Shown here: in pieces, positions 13,758 to 25,800 of the stretch
Numbering within the stretch: the stretch's first letter is position 1
Layout of the letters: each line of letters begins with the position of its first letter
Origin: Rotaria macrura
Taxonomy: Eukaryota; Rotifera; Eurotatoria; Philodinida; Philodinidae
Assembly: GCA_900239685.1 (NCBI GenBank)
Contig: OENT01000552.1
Span: 27,020 to 91,019 of the forward strand
Length of the DNA: 64,000 nt
Direction: 5' to 3'
Notes under the pieces: model-generated
What the model saw: only the letters and a program-made list of their open reading frames with translations
Databases searched by the model: none
What the model was told of the DNA's origin: nothing
Made by a program: the position numbers and the translations under genes

Positions 13758-15600
13758 ATGCACATTTCCTGTGTCTATGTTGTTTTGTACATCGTTATGA
13801 TAGCTCTCTATGGACAAGTGACAGTTGCACGTATGTTTATTAAATAAGATGATTTCATTTGCAATAATTAAATAGCGTTATTCCTTTTAAGAACCCCGTT
13901 GCCGTTGTTTGGCGAGTGATTCGTCGTGTTGGCCAAATTCTACTGTTTGGCAAATGTTCAACGAATCTATTGATGGTAGCCTAGTCGTAGCTGAACCATC
14001 AGCTGCTGTATGTAATGGAAAGACATACAATGCTACGGCTTGCAGTATAGTTAAAGCACAATGGGCAAACTCAACATGGCGCAGCGATCAAGTTGGTGCA
14101 ATGCAAATTCCTAATTGGGAAAATAGTTCATGTTCAGTAGTCCTAAATAGCTCAACATGTAATCAAGGTTCTGTACCAGTGCTAGCTGTTGATGCGACAT
14201 CACCCGAACACATTCAAGCAACTGTCCGGTTTGCTGCGACTAACAATCTTCGCTTAGTGATCAAAAGTACCGGACATGATTTTTTAGGTCGATCGACAGC
14301 GGCGGGATCTTTACTTTTATGGCTTCATCATATGAAAAACATGACACTGATTGAACAATACTCCTCGTGTGGTCTCAGCAATGTATCCAATGCTGTTCGC
14401 ATAGAGGCAGGTGTCCAATCCAGTGAAGTCTATCGGTGGTTGAATCGATTCAACTTGGTGGTAATTGGTGGCGCATCAGGTACAATGAGTATAGTTGGCG
14501 GTTACCTTCAAGGAGGTGGTCATAGTCCACTTTCACGTTGGAAAGGAATGGCTGCTGATCAAGTACTAGAATATGATGTTGTAACCGCAGATGGACAGCG
14601 TCTAACGGTAAATACATGTCAAAATAATGATTTATTCTGGGCATTAAGTGGTGGAGGTGGAGGTACTTATGCGATTGTACTTTCTGCTGTTGTACGAACT
14701 TTCCCATCACCATATATGGTTGTTGCAACATTTTCAGTCAGTGCGCCAAATTTAACTCGCTATGAAAATTTGATTGAAAGTTTCGTCGAATTTTTACCAA
14801 TAGTAGCCGATGCCGGATGGTCTGGCTATTTCGATATAGCCGATTTGAAACTAAGTTGTTTATTTCATGTACCTAATGGTGATTGGGCTGAACTCAATAC
14901 TACATTGAATCAATTGGGGGCGAACAACACTGATCTAGATTTCAATATCACCAATAATTTTGTTCTACCATCATTTTATTACTACTTCGCTTATGTACTG
15001 GAACCAAATAACCCAACTGGCTATAATTTTCTAATGAGCTCACGACTTATTCCGGAAAGTATAATTCGAAATCAACCGAATATAGTCGCAAAAGCCTTCG
15101 TCCAAGCGAAAGGTCAGAGTACAAATCAATCCAATCTTCGGGGTAGTTTAGTAGCTGGTGGACAAGTGTCAAATACAACCAACAGAAATAATAGTATCAA
15201 TTCTGGATGGCGTTCAGCTCTTCTTCATATGATCTGTACTCAAAGATGGTTAGATACAACATCCATAGCTGAACAAGATGACTTAGCTACACAAGTCTTG
15301 CTTCGAGGAGCGATGTTAGACACAATATTGCCTGCTGATTTACAACCAACATGCTACATTAATGAAGCCAATCCAAATGAAGTGAATTGGCAAGAGAAAT
15401 TTTTTGGTTCACAAATTATTTATAACCAACTCAAAAGTATTAAAAAACAATACGATCCACTCGGGCTCTTTGTCTGTACAGAGTGTGTCGGTAGTGAAGA
15501 GTGGAAATCGGATCTCAATTGTCTGAAAACGTCGAATTCAATTAGATTCAACGCAACATTTTTTCTTTTATTCATAGAATTATTTGCAATATTACTATGA
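13758..15600 (+). CDS. Secreted FAD-linked oxidase (VAO/BBE family), fungal type
   Basis: Exons 13758-13830 and 13892-15600 with a 61-bp GTATGT...TTTTAAG intron give 593 residues. Exon 1 encodes only a hydrophobic signal peptide (MHISCVYVVLYIVMIALYGQ); exon 2 opens with PRCRCLASDSSCWPNS, the Cys-rich start seen in fungal secreted members. The FAD-binding fold follows: STGHDFLGRS (about residues 150-159) contains the His expected to hold the flavin, then GGYLQGGGHSPLSRW and the LSGGGGGTYAIV loop. The C-terminus has a berberine-bridge domain with a YDPLGLF motif and an ECVGSEEW end. A final hydrophobic tail (FFLLFIELFAILL) suggests GPI or membrane anchoring. Many N-x-S/T sites fit secretion. 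The substrate cannot be told; relatives oxidise alcohols or sugars. The large single exon and fungal-like motifs suggest horizontal transfer, with the signal-peptide intron gained later. AATAAA at 15607 overlaps the 3' end. Confidence 0.9.
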
Positions 15601-15606
15601 AGCATC

Positions 15607-15612
15607 AATAAA
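15607..15612 (+). terminator. Poly(A) signal of the FAD oxidase gene
   Basis: AATAAA begins six bases after the stop codon. Short 3' ends are compatible with a compact gene. Confidence 0.5.
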
Positions 15613-16501
15613 AAGAGCACAAGCCCAATGAGTATATATCCGTAGAGCAGTATCATGATATGAAGCAAATAAATTATTTCTGCAAATCTTTTTGTAGCAC
15701 TTTCCTCAATTTTTAGTATTTTAACAATAAAAAATGTAATATTTTGCTCTTGATCTAATAGATTCATGTATGCAAACCGGTAGACAATCGATTATGAGCT
15801 GAGGGAAGGCCAACCAAAATATATATTGATACTCGAATTATGTTCATCAATGTTACCAAGAGGCAAGTATTAGCAAAAATAACACCACTGAGATTTCTAT
15901 TGATATATTCATGATTATTTACAGGGGTATTCTCACTTATTGAGGTGCCCTTTGATTTGTTCGCATGAAGTTTTCATGGTAACCTAGAGTGACCATGCTT
16001 TTAGATGCAGTTTTGGATGTATAGTAGTAATAGTTCGAATCATGTTCTTCCTCACACCAAAATGATATACATATGTCACATGCATCATATTATTAATGAT
16101 GGTTTGGGTGTACTTATACGTGACAATCACACCCACACCCTGTGGCTCTCTACTCGCAAGTACACGAACTCACAGTCACTCCGACACCCTCTTGCACACA
16201 AGCTCACATCGTGTACACATGCTCTCACCCACCGACACACCAGTCACAGACAAACCCACAGTCACGCAAGCAGATGCACGTGTACAACCGTGACAATCTG
16301 CCAGGGGCGAGGTAACACGGACCCCTTCATGCAAGGCCAGATTAGAACCATGCTGCCATCCGAATTAACACTGATGTAAGTCCCCAACTGAAATGGAGGT
16401 TACATAAGCGGGAACATTAATTGTTCGGATGATTAGTATCTACTCCATTTGGTCTGGCCGTTTTCTCTCTGCTGTATATTGTTCATCGGATACTTTCAAA
16501 G
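15613..16501. repeat. Intergenic stretch with a degenerate CA-rich tract
   Basis: From about 16120 to 16290 the plus strand is C/A-rich and G-poor, with repeated CACAC, TCACA and CACACCC words, including one short telomere-like CACACCCACACCC. It is open in two frames only because of its composition. The rest shows nothing. Confidence 0.6.
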
Positions 16502-17242
16502 TCAAGCGTCGGTACATAAATGGCAACAAATATCTTCATAGCAACAGGCACTAATTTTCCATACAGTGTAAATGATCCGAACTACCGTATTGACGACAGT
16601 CGGCACAGAAAATAGGAGAAGTACGTAATTAATATAACCCACTGTGAAGAGCGTTATTATTATAAGGATTTCAAGTAAATTTTCAATGTTATTTAAAGCT
16701 TGAATGACTCTACAAGCCTGAGCATAATCTTCCACGTACTCTGTGTTTGCAAATTTTGTGTGCATCCATGCACTGTGAAAGCGAAGTGTGGTGTTATCGT
16801 TGAATTCGGTTGAGTTCCTCAAGCCGCCCTTCGGCCACACTATTGAGTAGAGCATCGAAAGGCATATGCTGATAAATGATGCAGGGAGTATGATCGGGAA
16901 AAGGCAAATCAGCAGGACTTTGCTGCAACACTCAGGGACGTCGTATTTGTAGTATAGTTTGTGCCACGCACTTTCGACAAGATTATGTAGCTGCGACAAA
17001 ATCAGATACACTGCGAGAAGAATGAGACCGAAAATGATGTCACACGCAAAGTGAAGAGCCATGATGCCTGTCCCAATTGGTGTCAACTTACAACCCGTAG
17101 CATCTGAGTATTTGGTGAAATAAGACGGTGAACAGCTTCCATTACCCTTGATAAGATCTGAGAATTGAATCGTTGATAAAAACAGGCCGGCCACTTGCAA
17201 AAAACAAGACACAGCATTAACCCAGATAAAAAATTTTTTCAT
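16502..17242 (-). CDS. Multi-pass membrane protein, unknown family
   Basis: A single-exon frame of 246 residues with an ATG at 17240-17242. There are about four to five hydrophobic segments: near residues 4-28, 58-86, 107-134 and a long one at 185-230 that may cross twice. The loop after the third segment holds several N-glycosylation sequons (NST, NTT) and so is probably extracellular. The tail is rich in cysteines (SACCYEDICCHLC), which suggests palmitoylation at the cytosolic face. No signature of a known transporter, receptor or tetraspanin was recognised; the CCG pattern of tetraspanins is absent. The gene stands alone, convergent with the oxidase gene. It is probably real, because frame length and hydrophobic pattern are both unlikely by chance. 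Confidence 0.7.
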   Translation of the reverse strand: MKKFFIWVNAVSCFLQVAGLFLSTIQFSDLIKGNGSCSPSYFTKYSDATGCKLTPIGTGIMALHFACDIIFGLILLAVYLILSQLHNLVESAWHKLYYKYDVPECCSKVLLICLFPIILPASFISICLSMLYSIVWPKGGLRNSTEFNDNTTLRFHSAWMHTKFANTEYVEDYAQACRVIQALNNIENLLEILIIITLFTVGYINYVLLLFSVPTVVNTVVRIIYTVWKISACCYEDICCHLCTDA

Positions 17243-19461
17243 TTTGGTTTTTTGAGGTCAACGGAAAAGTAAGTTCACTGTCATCAGCTACACAGTTTTT
17301 CGCCGAAATGAAAAAAAGAAATCACGGCGCGCTTAAATCATCTAAAAGAAGAAAGTCTTCCAATTTCTTCCACAAGAAAGAGAAAATAAAATAAATTGTG
17401 GGTGCGGCAGGAATGCAGTAGTGTGAATGTGACTTAGAAACGAGAAAACATTCCCAAGTAATTAAGCGAGCATCCATAAGAATATCAAGCACGTGGCTGT
17501 GGGAAGCGATGTCGTATTTCCATTACTGTTACAGGTACGTGGTAAGTTACAGTACTCACTACTTACCAGACTAGTAGAAAGAAGTATCACTTACCAAGTA
17601 ATAGTGAATGCTGTCCATTAACGAAACACCTTGTCAGTGTTGACAGAAAAACTTTTCAAAACTTAATAATACCTTTCATCCAATTTCTCGTAAGTGGTAA
17701 GCAAACAAAATTGGCAGGAACATGATGAGTCATGAACGCTTATTACTTACTTGGTAAAAAAACGATACTACCTACCAACTACGAAAAAGTGGTGAGAAAT
17801 ACAGATTAAAATCTACAAAGAATTAAATAACAAGTAAACTAATTACTGAACACCATTACATGTAAAATCTTTCAATTTACAAATCACTTACTGTTACCTT
17901 CGTGAGTACAAGTAAAAGAAATATTATTATGACACCATAATAGTGCGAGTGGTCTAGCGAAGTGAGCGTTTAATTCCTCACTTAATTCTTCTGTTTAGTG
18001 AAAGTTCCGTGCGATAAAACCATACCCAAGTCAAGGACCAAGCTAACATCCACACCAGAAGCAACGATCAAGCAAAAACCCACACCCAAACCACAACAAA
18101 CGACCAAGCGAAAAACCACACCCACACACTATAGAAAAACCAGATGATCAACAGTCATAACAGCTCGATTAAAGTCGGAATGAATCACGTCCTATTTCTT
18201 CGTAAAACGTGGAACGAGATCGAATGAATGGTTTTTAAAAAAGGCGAGCAATGTGGCGTACGCTTATATTGTAGTGAAATAAGAGGGAAATGAAAGGTAG
18301 CTCAAAGTTATTTATTAAGTTATAAGAGTGTAGGTAAGTTTCGGTTAACTAAAATGGTATTATCCAGAGGACAAGTCCTTCACTCTAGCTCAATTCAAAT
18401 AATCAGAAGGGTGTGCGAGTGTGAATGTGTAGGCGTGTCTATGAGTTGATATCTTCACATCAGCTCATACCCACACCCTTCATCATTGGTGGTCTCTATA
18501 CATGTAGTAATCAGACCAACATCAATTGAAATATCGAGAAATCTACTTACTACGACAATTATACAACATTCTTTGAAAATGAAAATAGGAGAAGTTAGAA
18601 GAGGGGAAACAACTGCGTTTTTTGATTTTTAAGCAATTTTAAATCGAATAACTCAAAAGAATCAAACAATTCAAGAAATCAGACATGAGCTGTTTCCCCT
18701 TGGAAGCTGGTGATATCATGGTGGTCAGTATATGTGAACCCTTTTCTAAACAACAACATTGAATTTCAAGAAATGATAAATACCCCCTCAACAAAATGTC
18801 AACGTCAAAATGATAAACCGAACTCAATAAAGATTTCTATGCATTAGGAATATCTCCCAATTCGAGTATTAAGACTACCAGAAACGAACCGTATACGTCG
18901 CGCAAATGTTCGGCAATCAATTCTTTGATGTGTACAGAACAACGGTGGTATTTTATTGTCCCATTTACGACAAAATAATGCAACTGGTAACATTAGCGCA
19001 CTTCTCACAGCACAGTAGTATCTCTCATGTAAAAAACATAAAACGACCATGTTAACGGTCACTGTGCATGTGGATGATTGAATGCAAGAAACACAAGACT
19101 AAAATAAAAGAATATCCATTGATCTCTGATTTTTACTGGTCATAATTCACACAAAGGTACTCTCTTGTCATTTTGCGTATGGCTCTGAAATCTATCTTTA
19201 GACAATCACAAAAACACACACTCACATCTGCATATCTATAAAAATTGGATTCTTCTGTAACGAAAATCATAAAAAGCAGACTACAGAACACCTTTTGAAA
19301 GAAAAAGTTTATGGGATTTTATGTTGGAAAAATCAAGTTTTCCAAGTGAAGAGTGATCCTTTAAATTCATGTTAAATTCGCAGTTTTATCTAAAATTTAG
19401 TCACATTTTAATGTCTATTTGGCCAACAATTGAAATTTAAGTATAAGAAAAACAGGATTGA
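17243..19461. other. Intergenic stretch with an inverted repeat and CA-rich duplication
   Basis: About 17520-17960 is full of CTTACCA/TGGTAAG words in both orientations. The block near 17575-17615 (AGTATC...TTACCAAGTAA) matches the reverse complement of about 17735-17775, which suggests a decayed MITE. About 18030-18130 holds two imperfect copies of a ~40-bp unit, CAAGC-AAAAACC-CACACCC. No gene is recognised; the minus frames at 18639-19062 have no features. Confidence 0.4.
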
Positions 19462-20022
19462 TCAAGTAGGTTGTTCGCCTAGTTTAATACAATTATCCTG
19501 CTTTTTTATTTCTTGCGATACAGAATCCATGAAAGCGAAAAATATTTTTCTATAATCTTCTTGCAATAAGTTAAGTATTCCATCATCTTCTGTGAAATAT
19601 GGACGCAATTCATCAATAAATTTCATTGCAAATTGTAATAATTGACGATCCAGTTGATCATAGAGCATAATACTCCTAATTTTATTCGAATGACGCCTTC
19701 CCCAACGCATTAAAAATTGTTGGTCTTCCTTTGTTGAACAAAAAATATTGATTTCATTTAAATTATTTGGTGTAACATTACGTGACAACCATGCTTGTAT
19801 ATTTTCATCATCTCCGAAAAGTGTAAAGTTTGTATTATTATTTCTTTGAATATGATTTTGACAAAGAATAATATCATTGAAAACATCAATAAATGCCATT
19901 AAATGTGCATTAGGTAACGGTATAAAAATAGATGGGGAATGCATCTTGTAAAGTAGAAGAGCCCAATGATCACATTGCGAATAAATTGTATTATTATATC
20001 TAATATCAGTTATGGTTTGCAT
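19462..20022 (-). CDS. Receiver-like protein or 3' exon, bdelloid-type
   Basis: The 186-residue frame starts at an ATG preceded by a T-rich tract and TTTCTAG, a good splice acceptor. It contains a compact alternating hydrophobic/charged fold of roughly 110 residues (SIFIPLPNAHLMAFIDVFND through INIFCSTKED). This resembles the pseudo-receiver units found at the N-termini of bdelloid ART/TPR proteins, including the gene at 22484-23923. The upstream frame on the same strand ends 60 bp away. Two readings fit: a separate gene whose mRNA gets its 5' end by spliced-leader trans-splicing (reported for rotifers), or a downstream exon joined through a GTACAG donor near 20140. The enzymatic role, if any, is unknown. 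Confidence 0.6.
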   Translation of the reverse strand: MQTITDIRYNNTIYSQCDHWALLLYKMHSPSIFIPLPNAHLMAFIDVFNDIILCQNHIQRNNNTNFTLFGDDENIQAWLSRNVTPNNLNEINIFCSTKEDQQFLMRWGRRHSNKIRSIMLYDQLDRQLLQFAMKFIDELRPYFTEDDGILNLLQEDYRKIFFAFMDSVSQEIKKQDNCIKLGEQPT

Positions 20023-20082
20023 CTAGAAATTAATTAATAAATTTTTTTTAAAAATGAAAGAAAACCGACATTTGATTCTTTT

Positions 20083-20996
20083 TTAAAATTCAATAAGAAA
20101 TGAACATAGTTTTTTTGTTTTTAAAAACATTTCTTTGGCCTGTACTGCATTTTTTCTTTCATCATACGCAGCTCCCAAACTCGTGTAATGTTCGATGAGA
20201 TCATGTATTAATCGGGAGCGAATATACGTCGGATTGGTGAGACTCCCTTTACTTCTATTTGATGAACAATCATATCGATAAACGTGTTTGACATTACTCA
20301 GAGATTTAAAACCGATTATTAATGATTCTTCGTAATGATTATCGACAATAAGAAATATAATACTAACATTTTCAACTGTGCATAAATGACCATAACATTC
20401 TTCTGCATCATGAAATGTTGAATAATTGGAAACAACATCTTTAAAAAGATTTTGCATATTTTGCATAATTTTATCATTCTGCTTCTGGGGTCGTAATTGA
20501 ACAATTGCTGTTGTTGAATTAATTGTTGGTTTTTTATCAACAATTTTTGTTGAAAAATTTTGATGTACCTTTTTTAATTCGGGATAAATTCGATTTGCTA
20601 GATTTTCTTTTTCTTGAGCGCAATCAGCATCCCCGCTTTTCGAATCAGCTTGCGCTTCTAATATGTATTGATTATAGAGTTGATCAGCTAATTCAAATAT
20701 AAGATCTTCACTATTGTCAAATGTTTGTTGTAGATCTACTTTATTCTTTTCATCTTGTAATAAAAACATTTGTATCCTTTGTTTAGGACTTTTTATCATT
20801 GAAAAAGCGTATTGACAAGTTGAAAAAAGTAAAATGGTTTTATCCGGCATTGTATCAAAATCGATGTCTGAGCAATTATCATAAATTAATAGGCAATCAT
20901 TTGTAAGCGAACGCAGAGTACTTAACATAGCGGATTCAAATTCATTAAGATGTGCCGATAAATCCATAATAATGAATTGAACGGTTTTCAAGGTAG
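20083..20996 (-). CDS. Receiver-like protein with TPR-like tail, bdelloid-type
   Basis: The exon begins after TTTTTAG at 20996, and the first in-frame ATG is at 20967. The open frame (about 300 residues) starts with a receiver-like unit: hydrophobic strand VQFIIMDL, helix, then KTILLFSTCQYAFSMI. A charged linker and a second similar unit follow (NVSIIFLIVDNHYEESLIIG). The end, GAAYDERKNAVQAKEMFLKT, looks like a partial TPR helix pair. No catalytic motif is visible. It lies head-to-tail with the frame at 19462-20022 and may form one gene or an operon pair with it. An upstream exon or trans-spliced leader is likely because the frame is open from the acceptor. Family assignment rests on pattern only. 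Confidence 0.6.
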
Positions 20997-22483
20997 CTAA
21001 AAAGGGTTCAAAATGATTTTCAAATTAATTCTGAACAACTAAAATGAATGATCAGCACTTTTTTCTTATTTAAATAAAGATAAATCGATTAAGATAAAAA
21101 TAGCTGCTATGACAATCCCTGGGTGTTGAAACATGAAAAACGACATTTTTATTGTTGTTAATCGTGTGAAAACTGTTTCATTCAATTCATTTTTGGAGAA
21201 ATTTCTTGACCATCGTTTACTAAACTTTTTTGAACTGAAATAAGAAAGAAATTCATGTATTTTGATGAGACGTTGGTGATATACGGTTTATCATGATTTC
21301 CAAAGGTCATTTGTCACTGTTTGGGATGATGAATCTTCTAATTTCTACATAATACACTCCAACAGGGTATGGGCATTAATTTGAAGTAAATTAGCGTCCA
21401 CAACCCAAGTGTACTTCTGTCAGATTCTCCGAAGTAACTCCTCTTGCTCGAACCTCTTCATAATTCTCTTCTCACCAGGAATCTTCTTTTTGTTGATTAC
21501 TGTACACATGCATTGTCTTAGGCATTGATGCTTCCCTTGGAATCAAAAGTCAACGAAATGCTCTTTAAATGCGTTCTTCTCTTTCTAAAGAATATGCAAT
21601 TGGCAACGTGCTTTGTACTTTTGTGACATGGCACACTCATGCAGCATACTGCAAAATTGCAACTTTTCCTACCCTTGAAAGGGTAAGCATAAAAATCATT
21701 TTCATAAAATTCATACAAAAATGCTTGTTAGTAGAGCTTCATTTCGGCTGAAATGTGAACCTCGCATAAGTCAAATAAGCTAGAATGCTTGACGACTATA
21801 GCACGATTCGTGCACATTTAGCAATTAATATAATTAGAGTAAGAGTAAATTGAATAACTGTCATCAAAATCATATCATCAGTATAAATATTTATTTGCTA
21901 AAGAAAAATGTGAGAGCTTTCGATTGTCTACTAGAGTCATAATCGGACACATTATGACGTATATTAAGAAATTCATAATGACATGTAACATTGAAAGAAC
22001 GGATGTCATAGTAGTTTGATGAGTCATTGTGAAATTCGTAATATACATCATAATGCGTCTGATTATGATTCCAGTAGACAATCGAAAGTAAGCACATCAT
22101 TCTTTAACAAATAAATGTTCATATTGAAAACATGATTTTGATCACAGTAATGCAATTCATTCTTTCTGTCAATATAAGACTTGTTGATACGGCCTCTAAT
22201 GGGGATGGGAGGAGAACACAAAAATTTCGACTTCAAAATTATACGCAGCACTTTCTTCGCAGTTTTCTATGATTTACACAATACATCTAATCGTCAACTA
22301 AAATCAAGTGCAGTGGATCATTGTATGCATAGTCTTTGGGTTTACTCTAACGAACAGTCGAACCGGGCAACAGCTTCGAAGAACTCAAACGAGAACTAAA
22401 ACATTTGTGGTGATGTATTCAATTTTAAATATTTACAAATTATTTAACAATTTGTTTTATATTTTGTAGTTTTGATTATCTAT
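20997..22483. other. Intergenic stretch with a fold-back element
   Basis: Apart from the inverted repeat at 21857-22150 nothing is recognised. The short frames at 21518-21751 and 22063-22399 show no domain. Confidence 0.5.
21857..22150. mobile_element. Fold-back (MITE-like) element, arms ~130 bp
   Basis: The left arm (about 21857-21990) and right arm (about 22018-22150) are inverted copies. Both contain ATCAAAATCAT, TTTATTTG-TAAAG, CTTTCGATTGTCTACT, TCATAATC-GAC and CATTATGA. The loop is about 30 bp. Identity is about 75-80% by eye. There is no coding capacity; the frames inside are palindrome by-products. Confidence 0.75.
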
Positions 22484-23923
22484 TTACATACTTAATTGAA
22501 ACGGCGGTTTCGTGTTAGCTGGCTCGTTTTTTGGTGCAACAAAGCTGTGATTTGACGGCAATGCTCGTAGAAGATGTTGCCTGTAGATATTGGCCTTATT
22601 TGATTGATTTGATTGTTCTAATAAATCGACAATAGTTAACAAATCTTTATTCTGTCGTAATTTTTCTTTCTGATCAGATAATATGTACAACTGATTGTCA
22701 TCGATAAGTGATAATCGAAGATGCCATGTTGAATTTTGATTTTGTTCAAATGAGATAATTTTAAATATCGCACCACACATAAAAATAACAGTTGAATTAT
22801 TGTTATTATCACTACTACTAGCAGTATTAATCATGTGTTGAACGCAAGCAAATGGTGGTGTTCCATCACGGTATTCTGCATCGATTTTAATGAATACAAT
22901 TTGATATTGATCATCATTAATATCAATCAATGAATAATCAGGTTCTTGTGTTGAAGCGAAAAGAAATTCATTGAATACTAAATAATCATTTCCGTTATTT
23001 TTTATATCTTTAATGTTTGTTAATGACATAAATTGTTTTCTATATACATGAGTAGAATTTAAACGATGGGTTACTAATTGATTGTAAACGTCAATAAGAA
23101 AAAAACGAAGATAGAAAAGCATAGAAATATTTTGCTCACGTAAAGCTTTAATTACAAGCCGTTTTAGTGATGTATTATTTATTAACCATCCTATAGCTAG
23201 TTCTTCATCATATTTTTCTTCGAATTCTTTAATTAAAATTAATAGTGGTGCATCACTTGAATTATATTGGCGGAGTTTTTGAATGAGTTCATAAGGTAAA
23301 GCCGATGATTGTAAATAGGATGATGATAGAAGAATTTCAAGAAAAAGTTGGTACCATATAAAAGAAGCGGTTTCAGAATCAGATATTTGGTTGTGATTTT
23401 GAACTCGAAAAATTTGAATTCCTTTTGAATATTCAATATTTTCAAAATAGATTTGATCTGTTAATATTTGTTGTAAAAGATCTTCGGCATTAGAAACAAT
23501 TTTACGAACTTTAGAATAAGTTTGGGTCCATATGACATGTAACTCTGGCTTAAAACAAAACACGTAAATAGCGATGATGAATGTTAAATTATGAATATTA
23601 GGTAAAATTCGTCTTCCAAGTTCACCACTTACAATGAGAAGAATTTTTTCATCGGCAGGACGATTTCTTAGCCATTGTTCGCATACATTTGAGTTTTTGA
23701 ATGTAACAATACGTGTCACAATTTTGCGTAAACGTTCTTCTAATAATTGATTATCCTCATCTTCGTCAACATATAAATCTAACCAGGCTAGTGTAAATGT
23801 TTCCAGATACTCTATTTCAGTATCTAATGGAGATTTTGGACTTGACGGTGTTCTATTTAAAGGAGAGATTGAGGGTGATTTTGTAATATTTTCAATTCGG
23901 TGCTTGGATGTTTTGATTCCCAT
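22484..23923 (-). CDS. Receiver-like plus ADP-ribosyltransferase-like protein (bdelloid family), probably inactive
   Basis: A single-exon gene of 479 residues with an ATG at 23923. After a Ser/Pro-rich start comes a receiver-like domain (about 40-165: TLAWLDLYVDEDEDNQ..., ILLIVSGELGRRILP, IYVFCF). It is followed by an ADP-ribosyltransferase-fold region (about 240-415). In that region the Arg-containing strand (VYRKQF, residue 295), an STQ at 324-326 in place of the usual STS, and the IFMCGAIFKI strand can be aligned with family members as I recall them. The glutamate motif expected just before that last strand is not recognisable; an Asn/Ser run sits there, so NAD-dependent transfer is doubtful. 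Relatives continue into TPR repeats; this one stops after about 65 residues. It is best read as a host regulatory or scaffold gene. Family assignment is from memory of bdelloid proteomes. Confidence 0.75.
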   Translation of the reverse strand: MGIKTSKHRIENITKSPSISPLNRTPSSPKSPLDTEIEYLETFTLAWLDLYVDEDEDNQLLEERLRKIVTRIVTFKNSNVCEQWLRNRPADEKILLIVSGELGRRILPNIHNLTFIIAIYVFCFKPELHVIWTQTYSKVRKIVSNAEDLLQQILTDQIYFENIEYSKGIQIFRVQNHNQISDSETASFIWYQLFLEILLSSSYLQSSALPYELIQKLRQYNSSDAPLLILIKEFEEKYDEELAIGWLINNTSLKRLVIKALREQNISMLFYLRFFLIDVYNQLVTHRLNSTHVYRKQFMSLTNIKDIKNNGNDYLVFNEFLFASTQEPDYSLIDINDDQYQIVFIKIDAEYRDGTPPFACVQHMINTASSSDNNNNSTVIFMCGAIFKIISFEQNQNSTWHLRLSLIDDNQLYILSDQKEKLRQNKDLLTIVDLLEQSNQSNKANIYRQHLLRALPSNHSFVAPKNEPANTKPPFQLSM

Positions 23924-25800
23924 CGTCTGTTTTGGAAAAAGTATTTTATTTTATGTAGAATTGCTTTCTCGCTGATGTTTTTATACGACCGCGCATTAAA
24001 TCAAATACAAAACTTGTAAAACATAAATCATAGAAAGGAAGAAAATAAAAAACTTGTCTGAATGTATCAGAGCAAATAGAAAAACTAAAATAAAGGCCAC
24101 ATGATTCTCAATGGTAAATATTTGCACAAGTCCTTTTCTTTTTCGAAAAGAGAAGAAAATCATTGCACACCTTAAAATACGTCGAGTTATTGTAATGGCA
24201 GTTATGATGTATTCACTGATAAGCATCCAATCAATACAATTATAGATCAATCTCTTGGGATGGATAGGCATGCGGTGTGAGTACATTCTGCTGCAGATGT
24301 TGAGAATAGCCACCTACTCACAGTAACACAGGTTTACGAATATGTAAACACATAGTACTAGGAAAATAACACTAGAACCCATCAAACGACACCAACTAAT
24401 TAGAACCCACTCCTGTCGTACCCAACTCTGCGTCTAAACATTCCTAGGTCACCGTGTCCAAGCTCAGAAATCCATGAAGTCGAAGAGATCTAATCCTCAC
24501 GGACATCCTAGTCACACACCCACGCATAAATACGGATTGACGTATTTTACGATTTAAACTTCTCTTATTTCTTTTGCGAATAAACATGCCGTACTAATAT
24601 GTCGGTACGCATTGAATTTTTTTGAACAGGTCGCTACAATGTTTACTTTAGTTTGATAAAAACAACACATACTAAAGTAAAATTGCAGAAAGCAAAAGCA
24701 GATAAAAATAAAAAACTTGAAAATGAAAGCTTATTATGCACATTGACACTGAATAATATCCATTAAAATCAGCGAGAGCTATCTCAAAAATATACATGTG
24801 ACTGTCTGAATAGAAAGAAACCGAAGAACCCACTTAGTTTCATTATTTCGAACTTTCCTTATTTTATCTAGTGTTCATGAAAAATAAAGAATCTGTTCTG
24901 TTTTGGGTGGGGGGGGGGTGCTTCTCATTTGCGAACAAGAATAAACTTGAATTTAAAATGTAATGAGAATCTTTTTAAATTTTCGATATTCTGTTAAGAA
25001 GGAAAATTTTCAAGTCTATTTAACGGATTAAGTTATTGAAAATTTTACTCGAAAAAACCTGACGATCGAAATGATTTTAAACAATGAGATTTTAAAAATA
25101 TTTTAATGAAATGAGCAATGCTTTCAAGATAAGTTCGTACAATTTATAGAGGACGTAAGTTTTTAGAACATGACACGCTTTAAATTGAATGGAATCACTG
25201 CAACTTGAAGAGGACGCGAGTTACTTTTATTTGAAAGAAACTTCAAAATAAAAAGATTATTTTAGATTATAGCAGACATCGACAGTTATTAACTGAGCAA
25301 AAATTTCATTAGAAAGAGATGGGTTTTATTGATAGGCATAATTAAGAAAATCATGACGCATATATCAATAAGCTGATGCATAGAATTATTAAACTGCAAT
25401 AAGTAATGATCTATTAATATTCATCCTATTGCAAGTGGCTTTTGCAAGGGAAAAGTATATAATAATGGTTAAATATCAATTAAAAAGAAGTAAGATTGTA
25501 TTCACGAATAAAATAATACTGAAAATAGTCGAGCAAGGACGGACGAAAAAAAAAGAAACCATTGAACAAATTTTCATACCAGCTTCGCACACCCATATCT
25601 TGAGCAACACTCGTACCCCGAAAATCCTGAAGAAATAAAAATATTTGCTACATGCGCCACTCGCGCCATGTGGCATCGCAGGCTGAAACCCATGAATCCT
25701 GCACATCTGGTTTCTGGTGCCGTTTACAAAAAAATCAAGAAAGCGTAGTTTATGAAATCGAAACATGATAGATTTGGATTTCCTGAAAAATAAACTTGAG
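23924..25800. other. Non-coding stretch
   Basis: A hydrophobic minus-strand frame at 23996-24313 lacks an ATG at its opening and has no signature. A run of G interrupted once lies at about 24905-24919. No repeat family is apparent. Confidence 0.5.

Noticed and set aside
16005-16379. Open frames of 124 and 65 codons on the plus strand
   Set aside because: They are translated from the CA-rich simple tract; composition alone explains them.
23996-24313. Hydrophobic 105-codon minus frame resembling part of a receptor
   Set aside because: No ATG at its opening, no receptor motif and no neighbouring exon; the hydrophobicity comes from AT-rich codons.
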